NCBI GenBank assembly: GCA_016293535.1
Contig: JAEDEB010000018.1
Span: 1-37,361, forward strand
Direction: 5' to 3'
Source of the DNA: Bacteroidales bacterium
Lineage (GTDB): Bacteria > Bacteroidota > Bacteroidia > Bacteroidales > UBA932
Length of the DNA stretch: 37,361 nt
Shown: positions 24,667-30,957 of the stretch, in pieces
Layout: the number at the start of each line of letters is the position of its first letter
How positions within the stretch are numbered: the stretch's first letter is position 1
Made by a program: the position numbers and the translations under genes
The notes under the pieces: generated by a model
The model's database searches: none
What the model was told of the DNA's origin: nothing
What the model saw: the letters and a program-made list of their open reading frames with translations, nothing else

Positions 24667-25757
24667 AAAGACATTATCTGTCAGCGTCGTTCTGCGTCGC
24701 CCTGCTGTGCCTCGTCTCCTGCCAGGAAAAACCGGAGGAACAGCCGGATGACGGAGGCGGTCACGCATACAAGTCCGAATTCGTGTGGGACGACCCGGTG
24801 GACATTTTCGGATTCCAGCCGGAGGCAAGGTATGCCTATTGCCCTTCAGCCATAGAGATGCCGGACGGCTCCTGCCATGTGTTCTTCTGCGGCAATCCTC
24901 AGGCTGGCAAGATGGTAGACAATGTATATCATCTGTTCGTCAAAGCGGATGGGAGCATGACTGAAGCTGTAAGCGTGCTTCAGCCTACGCCCGGTACCTG
25001 GGATTCTTTCCACTGTTGCGACCCTTCCGTCATCGAAGGCAATTTCAGACTTGACGGCAAGGCGTATAAGTATGCAATGTTCTATCTCGGCATAGACAAG
25101 GGCGACTGTTTGGGCAATGAGGTGGGAGTCGCATTCAGCAATGACCTCAACTCGACATCCTGGGTGAAATATCCTTCCCAACTTATTCCTTTCGATGGAG
25201 ACAGGTCCCGCTACTGGGGAGTAGGACAGCCATCGGCCCTTTCTCTGGACGGGAAAGGCAAGGTGCTTCTGACCTATACGGTTGGAGACGGCAATGGAAC
25301 CCGGGTAGTGTACAATGAGCTGGATATGTCCGATATGTCGCAACTTTTGGTGGGAGAACGCAAGACTGTGCCAACAGGGGGCTCCAGCATCGTATTCCAC
25401 AATTGCGATTTCGCTTTCGACAGGGATGCCGGCAGGATAGTCGCAACCATCGCTGGCGACTGGCCATCAAACTATCCATCCTTCATCGAGTCCTTCACTG
25501 CAGTGGCAAGTATGGATCTGGACTCATTCTACGACAATTCCGGCTCGTGGAAGCGGCTCAAGGACATCAACTATTCAGTTTCCGGTTACAACAGAAACCA
25601 CAATGCATGCCTGTTGCGTGACAGTTTCGGCTATGTCAAGGACTACAAGACACCAACCGTCTTTTTTACAATCTCCGGCACCGTGCCGACTGCAGAATGG
25701 TCTTACAGGATTATGCGCACTGATGGCCGTATTATCAAGGTGGAGGTGACAGACTGA
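24663..25757 (+). CDS. Predicted beta-propeller glycosidase-like lipoprotein 2
   Basis: This 364-aa lipoprotein (LVSC, Cys20, then an acidic linker EEQPDDGGG) is a paralogue of the protein at 16710. Shared motifs in the same order are HCCDPSV, MFYLGIDKGDC, YWGVGQPSA and YNRNHNACLL. Predicted fold is a five-bladed furanosidase-type propeller. Its start and stop codons overlap its neighbours (ATGA at both ends), so it is tightly coupled to the nucleoside hydrolase and the CotH-like gene. A role on ribosides is inferred from position only. Confidence 0.7.
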   Translation: MKRHYLSASFCVALLCLVSCQEKPEEQPDDGGGHAYKSEFVWDDPVDIFGFQPEARYAYCPSAIEMPDGSCHVFFCGNPQAGKMVDNVYHLFVKADGSMTEAVSVLQPTPGTWDSFHCCDPSVIEGNFRLDGKAYKYAMFYLGIDKGDCLGNEVGVAFSNDLNSTSWVKYPSQLIPFDGDRSRYWGVGQPSALSLDGKGKVLLTYTVGDGNGTRVVYNELDMSDMSQLLVGERKTVPTGGSSIVFHNCDFAFDRDAGRIVATIAGDWPSNYPSFIESFTAVASMDLDSFYDNSGSWKRLKDINYSVSGYNRNHNACLLRDSFGYVKDYKTPTVFFTISGTVPTAEWSYRIMRTDGRIIKVEVTD

Positions 25758-27622
25758 TGAAGAGACTTCTGCCGGCCGTTCTGTTATCCTGCTGTCTGCT
25801 TTCCTGTACCGGGAAATTGTGGACTGAGCAGCAGGAAGCGGCCACTGAAGGCCTTCTGGCAGTATATTTTTCTCCTGCCCTCTATACTGAATGCAGTATA
25901 GAGGGCGCTTCTGTTGATTTCGGCTTTTCTGACGGAAACCGTGTGAATGTCGATGCCGGGACTACTCCGGTATTCTCGGCAGCGGACGGGAACTTTCCAT
26001 CAGTGGAACTGAAGCGGGACCGCTGGCTTGTCAACGGCACAAGGACCGGTATTTCAGCCACACTCGAAAGGAGTAATCTCCAGTCAAGGCTCGTCTGCGT
26101 TGCTTATGACTGCAATGCAGTCTACCTGTACATGTCCAATGGCAAGGTGCTCCATATCCCGAGCACAAGGGAGGGCTCCCTTTGGGCCTTCAATTTCCGG
26201 AAGGCTGACAATCCCGCTCTTCCCAAGTCCGTGGAATGCAGTATTTCAGGGACTGCGATAAGGGGCTCTGTGCCTTCTGGTGTTTTTGCGGGAGGATTGT
26301 GCCCGGATATTTCATACAGGGGAATCTCGGTGTCCGTAAACGGCAAGCCTCAGCGCAATCGCAAATCAAGACAGGCCTTCGGCGGTACGGTGGAGTATGT
26401 GCTTACCCTCTATGATGAAAGCCAGTTGACATACACTGTGGACATCAACGAACCTTATCCTACGGTCCGCCTGTACACAGAGAACGGGAAGTCTGTGGAG
26501 AGCAGGGATATTTATGTCGGGGGAACCTTGAGAATAGAGGACCCCGAACACAAATACTGGGAACAGGATGTTTTCGAGGCACCGATGCAGATCAGGGGCA
26601 GGGGAAACAGTACCTGGACGATGTTTCCTAAGAAGCCCTACAGGATAAAACTCGATGAGAAGGCAGGCATCTTCGGGATGAGCAAGAACCGTGACTGGGC
26701 CCTGCTTGCCAACTACTCCGACAAATCTCTGCTCAGGAATACCGTAGGAATGATGGTATCCGAGATTTGTGGAATGAAATGGACTCCGGGAATTTTCAAT
26801 GTGGATGTCTATCTCAATGATGAATATCTGGGAAGCTATGATCTCACCGAGCATAAGGAAGTGGCAAGCCACAAGGTAGACATCGATATTGCCGCAGGGG
26901 ACTGTTACCTTGAAATTGAAGCTAAAAAGGACAAACCGGTGTGCTTCGACACACCTATGAACATCCCGTTAATGTTCTCGGAACCCGAACAGCCTTCAGA
27001 CGCTCTGAAGACTGAAATCGAGGGCTGGTTCCGCTCTTTTGAGACGGCCCTGACCTCCTCATATTCGGCGGATCCCAATCGAGGCTATGCCGCCTATGTG
27101 GATGTTGACTCATTCATAAACCACTATATCATCCAGGAACTTGCCAAGAACATAGACGCCGACCTCTTCAAGAGCCTTTTTCTTGTCAAGAGGAAAGGCG
27201 GAAAACTGGAATTCTGGCATGTCTGGGATTTTGACCTCGCATTCGGCAACTGCAACTATCTGAATGCCCATCAGGGGGTCACAACGGGTCCCACAGGATG
27301 GTATGTCATGAATCACACACAGGAGGGCATCAATACCGGATGGTACTGGTATATGTTCAAAGACCCCGGCTTCAGGGCCAGGGTCAGGGAACGTTGGATA
27401 GAACTGTATCCCCGTCTTGCCGGGGTTCCTGATCGTATCCGTGAAAAATACTCTTGGATGTGCGGTTCGGCCGGGAGGAACTTCTCCCGTTGGCCGACGC
27501 TCGACCGTTATGTCTGGCCAAATCAGGTCTGGCTTGGAGAATATTCCGCTGAAGTCGAGTATATGCTCGAATTCTACACTGCCAGACTTGAGTGGATGAA
27601 CGGGGAAATCTCCCGCTGGTAA
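25757..27622 (+). CDS. CotH kinase-family lipoprotein
   Basis: The 621-aa protein starts with a lipoprotein signal (LLSC, Cys17). The N-terminal ~230 residues are beta-rich and unrecognised. From about residue 270 it shows the CotH pattern: MQIRGRGNSTW, FPKKPYRIKLDEK, NRDWALLANYSDKSLLRN, NVDVYLNDEYLGSYDLTEH and the metal-binding HVWDFDLAFGNC. CotH proteins of spores phosphorylate coat proteins; secreted Bacteroidota homologues are common in polysaccharide and capsule settings but their substrate is unknown, and ATP would be scarce at the cell surface. It ends the operon, converging on rny. A perfect 13-bp hairpin lies inside its first 150 bp. Confidence 0.82.
   Translation: MKRLLPAVLLSCCLLSCTGKLWTEQQEAATEGLLAVYFSPALYTECSIEGASVDFGFSDGNRVNVDAGTTPVFSAADGNFPSVELKRDRWLVNGTRTGISATLERSNLQSRLVCVAYDCNAVYLYMSNGKVLHIPSTREGSLWAFNFRKADNPALPKSVECSISGTAIRGSVPSGVFAGGLCPDISYRGISVSVNGKPQRNRKSRQAFGGTVEYVLTLYDESQLTYTVDINEPYPTVRLYTENGKSVESRDIYVGGTLRIEDPEHKYWEQDVFEAPMQIRGRGNSTWTMFPKKPYRIKLDEKAGIFGMSKNRDWALLANYSDKSLLRNTVGMMVSEICGMKWTPGIFNVDVYLNDEYLGSYDLTEHKEVASHKVDIDIAAGDCYLEIEAKKDKPVCFDTPMNIPLMFSEPEQPSDALKTEIEGWFRSFETALTSSYSADPNRGYAAYVDVDSFINHYIIQELAKNIDADLFKSLFLVKRKGGKLEFWHVWDFDLAFGNCNYLNAHQGVTTGPTGWYVMNHTQEGINTGWYWYMFKDPGFRARVRERWIELYPRLAGVPDRIREKYSWMCGSAGRNFSRWPTLDRYVWPNQVWLGEYSAEVEYMLEFYTARLEWMNGEISRW
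25877..25906 (+). other. Perfect 13-bp hairpin inside the CotH gene
   Basis: GCCCTCTATACTG (25877-25889) and CAGTATAGAGGGC (25894-25906) are exact complements with a 4-nt loop AATG. It lies 120 bp after the ATG, inside the coding frame (residues about 41-50), and has no T-run. Confidence 0.7.
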
Positions 27623-27642
27623 CTTATCCGGGAATCTGAAAG

Positions 27643-29184
27643 CTATTTCGCCACAGCGACGGCGCGGGTCTCGCGGATGACGGTGATACGGACCTGACCC
27701 GGATATACCATCTCGTCCTGAATCTTCTTTGCGATTTCGGTGGACAGAGTCTCTGCTTCCTTGTCGCTGACCTGGTCTGCAGCCACTATCACACGCAGCT
27801 CGCGGCCAGCCTGGATGGCGTAGGTCTTGGTTACTCCCGGATGGCTCTGGGCTATGTTCTCCATATCCTTGAGCCTCTTTATGTATGATTCAATGACTTC
27901 GCGGCGTGCGCCCGGACGGGCTCCGGAAATCGCGTCGGCAACCATAACGAGAGGGGAGATGATGCTTGTCATCTCTGTCTCCTCGTGGTGCGCTCCGATT
28001 GCATTGCATATATCCGGTTTCTCCTTGTATTTCTCGGCCAGCTTCATTCCGAGGAGTGCATGTGGCAGCTCGGCATCTTCGTCGGAAACCTTTCCTATAT
28101 CGTGGAGGAGTCCGGCCCTCTTTGCTGCCTTTGGGTTGATTCCGAGTTCGGAAGCCATTGTGGCGCATATGTTGGCAACCTCGCGGCTGTGCTGGAGAAG
28201 GTTCTGCCCGTAGGAAGAACGGTATTTCATCCTTCCTATGAGTTTTACGAGTTCGCTGCTCATTCCGTGGATTCCGAGGTCTATGCAGGTTCTCTTACCC
28301 GTTTCCATAATCTCGTCCTCAAGCTGCTTGGAGACCTTTGCGACAACCTCCTCGATGCGTGCCGGGTGTATGCGTCCGTCGATTACGAGCTGGTGGAGCG
28401 CAAGGCGCGCAACCTCCCTGCGCACAGGGTCGAAGCCTGAAAGAAGTATCGCATCCGGAGTGTCATCCACCACGATTTCCACACCCGTTGCAGCCTCGAG
28501 AGCCCTGATGTTCCTTCCTTCGCGACCGATAATCCTACCCTTGATTTCGTCATTTTCGATATTGAATACGGTTACCGCATTCTCTATGGCGGTTTCCGTT
28601 GCGGTACGCTGTATAGTGTTGATGACTATCCTTTTGGCTTCCTTGCTTGCATTCAGACGGGCCTCGTCCATCACGTCGTTGATGTAGGCCTGAGCCTGGG
28701 TCTGGGCTTCCGCCTTCATATTGTCCATCAGCTGGTTCTTGGCCTCCTGTGCAGTCATGCCTGCGATGCTTTCGATCTGGTGTATGACTTCCTGGCGCAT
28801 GTGCTCATACTCCTCCGCCTTGCGTCCGGCGATTTCGACCTGGTTTTTGAGGTTCTCGCGTATGGCCTCGACCTCCTTGTTCTTGCGCCCGAGTTCGGAG
28901 TTCTGCTGGTTCAGGGAATTCTCCTTCTGCTTGATTCGGTGCTCCGCCTCTGCAATGGCCTTGTTCTTCTCGTTCACATACTGCTCGTGTTCGCTCTTGA
29001 GCTGGAGGAACTTCTCCTTTGCCTGAAAGATTTTCTCTTTCTTGATGGCTTCTCCTTCCTGTTCTGCCTTGACTATGATTTCGTCCCTGCGTCCCTTGAG
29101 CATAGTCTTGCGGACTATCAGATATATGCCGATGGATACTGCAGCGCCGGCGAAAAATGCGATGATGATGAATATTGTGTTCAT
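27643..29184 (-). CDS. rny: Ribonuclease Y
   Basis: This 513-aa membrane-anchored endoribonuclease starts mRNA decay. In order: a transmembrane helix (about 4-24), a long charged coiled coil (about 30-200), a KH domain with GRIIGREGRNIRALE, and an HD domain with HSREVANI and LLHDIGKVSDED. Length matches the family (about 520 aa). Its leader abuts a structured intergenic region and zapA, an arrangement seen in other Bacteroidota as I recall it. It is convergent with the CotH gene, 20 bp apart. Confidence 0.97.
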   Translation of the reverse strand: MNTIFIIIAFFAGAAVSIGIYLIVRKTMLKGRRDEIIVKAEQEGEAIKKEKIFQAKEKFLQLKSEHEQYVNEKNKAIAEAEHRIKQKENSLNQQNSELGRKNKEVEAIRENLKNQVEIAGRKAEEYEHMRQEVIHQIESIAGMTAQEAKNQLMDNMKAEAQTQAQAYINDVMDEARLNASKEAKRIVINTIQRTATETAIENAVTVFNIENDEIKGRIIGREGRNIRALEAATGVEIVVDDTPDAILLSGFDPVRREVARLALHQLVIDGRIHPARIEEVVAKVSKQLEDEIMETGKRTCIDLGIHGMSSELVKLIGRMKYRSSYGQNLLQHSREVANICATMASELGINPKAAKRAGLLHDIGKVSDEDAELPHALLGMKLAEKYKEKPDICNAIGAHHEETEMTSIISPLVMVADAISGARPGARREVIESYIKRLKDMENIAQSHPGVTKTYAIQAGRELRVIVAADQVSDKEAETLSTEIAKKIQDEMVYPGQVRITVIRETRAVAVAK

Positions 29185-29204
29185 ATATATATAAATAAAA
29201 AATA

Positions 29205-29420
29205 TCCCAGCCGTAGATCGGTCGAGATGTTCTTCAGAGATATGATAAAGAAGCCGTCAGTTCAGTGTCAGAAATCTTATCGGAATAAGATTTGGGCTCC
29301 GGAAAAAAGCAGTTCAGATATCCTCCGTCCTGCAGTTGCCTGCAGAATCCCCATAAGGGTCACATAGGTCCATCATCCCCATCCGAGTTACCCGGCTACG
29401 TCAGTAGTGTTGATTTTGAG
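29205..29420 (-). ncRNA. ssrS: Candidate structured RNA, possibly 6S RNA (ssrS)
   Basis: The 243-bp zapA-rny gap has no ORF and holds two strong tetraloop hairpins on the minus strand: TTCTGCAG-GCAA-CTGCAGGA (29347-29328, a GNRA loop) and AAATCTTAT-TCCG-ATAAGATTT (29293-29272, a UNCG loop). Such loops are typical of stable RNAs, and their types fit the minus strand. In many bacteria 6S RNA lies next to zapA, so 6S is the leading guess, but I could not confirm its closed-stem/central-bubble shape. It could instead be an rny leader element. Ends are approximate. Confidence 0.45.
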
Positions 29421-29427
29421 CACGAAC

Positions 29428-29730
29428 TTACTGACGGCTTTTATCAATTTTGTCAATATAGTCTCCCAGCTGCGCTTCCAGGCTTTCGATTTCCTTGCTT
29501 ACCGCCTCCGCCTTCCTGGCTTCGGAGAGGTTGGTTATGCATTCGTTGAGGGCGACAAAGGAGAGGATTTCCTCCAGGCTCCTGCCTGCGATGGCGCTCT
29601 GATAGTAGTTTATCTTCTTGTTGACGACATCGGCGGCCTTGCGGATAATCTCCTCCTTCTCAGGAGAAGAAGCCTTGAGACCGTACTTGCGCCCGGCGAT
29701 AACGATATTTACTACAATGTTGTCGGCCAT
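29428..29730 (-). CDS. zapA: Cell division protein ZapA
   Basis: This 100-aa protein matches ZapA: an N-terminal VNIVIAGRKYGLKA beta segment, then EEIIRKAADVVNKKI and a C-terminal coiled coil rich in Glu/Lys. ZapA binds FtsZ and bundles its filaments at the division ring. It follows a 90-aa coiled-coil gene by 4 bp, so the two are co-transcribed. Confidence 0.9.
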   Translation of the reverse strand: MADNIVVNIVIAGRKYGLKASSPEKEEIIRKAADVVNKKINYYQSAIAGRSLEEILSFVALNECITNLSEARKAEAVSKEIESLEAQLGDYIDKIDKSRQ

Positions 29731-29734
29731 CTTC

Positions 29735-30007
29735 CTATTCCTCCATCAGGGCTATGCATTTGTCTATCTCCCTGATAAGCTGTTCCACTTTCTGCCTGGC
29801 TCCGGTATCCTGCGTAGAGTTTCCGGAAAATGCTGCTGTCAGCTTGAGACTGTCAATCTGTTTGTTCAACTCGATGATCTGTGCCTTGAGGGCAATAATC
29901 TCCTCCCTGTCTCTGACAGCCTGAGCCTCGAGGGTGGAGTTTCTGTCCCGCTCCATCTCGTAAGCCGAAATCAATTTTTCTATCTGTGACTTTAGTCTGT
30001 CGAGCAT
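29735..30007 (-). CDS. Short coiled-coil protein upstream of zapA (ZapB-like?)
   Basis: This 90-aa protein is almost entirely helical with heptad spacing (LKSQIEKLISAYEMERD, then IALKAQIIELNKQIDSLK) and a conserved-looking C-terminus EQLIREIDKCIALME. It lies 4 bp before zapA behind a good promoter. Genes of this kind precede zapA in Bacteroidota and may be division cofactors, but sequence alone does not establish ZapB homology. Confidence 0.75.
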   Translation of the reverse strand: MLDRLKSQIEKLISAYEMERDRNSTLEAQAVRDREEIIALKAQIIELNKQIDSLKLTAAFSGNSTQDTGARQKVEQLIREIDKCIALMEE

Positions 30008-30035
30008 ATCATTGAAGATTCTTACCCACGAAATG

Positions 30036-30066
30036 CAAAGTTAAACAACTTATTGAATTGAACAAA
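30036..30066 (-). promoter_or_regulatory. Promoter of the coiled-coil/zapA operon
   Basis: On the minus strand TTTG (30066-30063) and TAACTTTG (30043-30036) are exactly 19 nt apart, a near-ideal Bacteroides promoter. The leader contains AATCTTCA just before the ATG, a partial match to the recurring element. Confidence 0.8.
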
Positions 30067-30073
30067 TAAATCA

Positions 30074-30106
30074 CTTGGTCCAGTAATCTGAAGATTGCTA
30101 TCTTTG
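30074..30106 (+). promoter_or_regulatory. Promoter of pnp with embedded palindrome
   Basis: The -7 box is TATCTTTG (30099-30106) and the likely -33 is CTTG (30074-30077). The spacer holds AGTAATCTGAAGATTGCT (30082-30099), a near-perfect palindrome (half-sites AGTAATCT / AGATTGCT) that is also copy E of the recurring element, so it may be an operator. Confidence 0.6.
30082..30099. repeat. Recurring intergenic element, copy E (palindromic)
   Basis: AGTAATCTGAAGATTGCT combines both half-sites of the element into a palindrome with one mismatch. It sits in the pnp promoter spacer, touching the -7 box. Confidence 0.6.
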
Positions 30107-30128
30107 TCCGGAACAAGCAATCGCATAT

Positions 30129-30956
30129 ATGGAAAACACAACTGACAGAATAGAAGGTGCCGCAAGGCATATCAGTTCCCGCCTTGCGGGACGCGTGCCT
30201 CAGGTAGGCATAGTGCTTGGAAGCGGTCTCGGAAAACTCGCCGACTCTATTGAGGACGCGATTGTCATCCCGTACAGGGAGATACCCGGATTCCCGGTTT
30301 CGACTGCAATAGGACACAAGGGCAATTTCATAGTGGGCACCCTCGGCGGAAAGACCGTTCTTGCGATGCAGGGACGTTTCCACTTCTACGAGGGCTACGG
30401 TATGGATCTGGTGACCCTTCCGATAAGGGTGATGAGCCGTCTCGGAATAAAATACCTGTTCGTCAGCAATGCCGCAGGCGGAGCAAATCCCGATTTCAAC
30501 GTAGGCGACCTCATGGTCATAAAGGACCACATCAACCTTATGCCTAACCCTCTGATCGGTCCGAACCTCGACGATTTCGGACCACGTTTCCCGGATATGA
30601 CGGCGCCGTATGACCTCGGACTCATAGCGAAGGCGGAGGAAATAGCGGCGTCCATGGGCATATCGCTGCGCAAGGGTGTGTATCTCGCTTCGACCGGACC
30701 TTCATACGAAACCCCGGCCGAGGTACGCTATTTCCGGTCTATAGGAGCGGATGCGGTCGGTATGTCCACGGTTCCGGAGGTCATAGTGGCACGTCACTGC
30801 GGCATTCCTGTGTTCGGAATGTCGGTGATTACCAACAAGTCAAACTTTGACAACGTTTCCGAGGTACTCAACGACGGTGACGACGTGGTTCTCCAGGCCG
30901 ATATTGCCGCAACGAAGATGACCCGCCTCTTCACTTCCCTGATTGCAGCCCTCTGA
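30129..30956 (+). CDS. Purine nucleoside phosphorylase
   Basis: This 275-aa trimer-type PNP cleaves inosine and guanosine with phosphate to give ribose 1-phosphate and the base. Signatures: VLGSGLGKLAD, MQGRFHFYEGYG, SNAAGGANPDF, ASTGPSYETPAE and GMSTVPEVIVARHCG with SVITNK. No signal peptide, so it is cytoplasmic. It is divergent from the zapA operon and converges with the receiver/PPDK gene (1 bp between stops). Its action complements the extracytoplasmic nucleoside hydrolase. Confidence 0.95.
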   Translation: MENTTDRIEGAARHISSRLAGRVPQVGIVLGSGLGKLADSIEDAIVIPYREIPGFPVSTAIGHKGNFIVGTLGGKTVLAMQGRFHFYEGYGMDLVTLPIRVMSRLGIKYLFVSNAAGGANPDFNVGDLMVIKDHINLMPNPLIGPNLDDFGPRFPDMTAPYDLGLIAKAEEIAASMGISLRKGVYLASTGPSYETPAEVRYFRSIGADAVGMSTVPEVIVARHCGIPVFGMSVITNKSNFDNVSEVLNDGDDVVLQADIAATKMTRLFTSLIAAL

Positions 30957-30957
30957 G

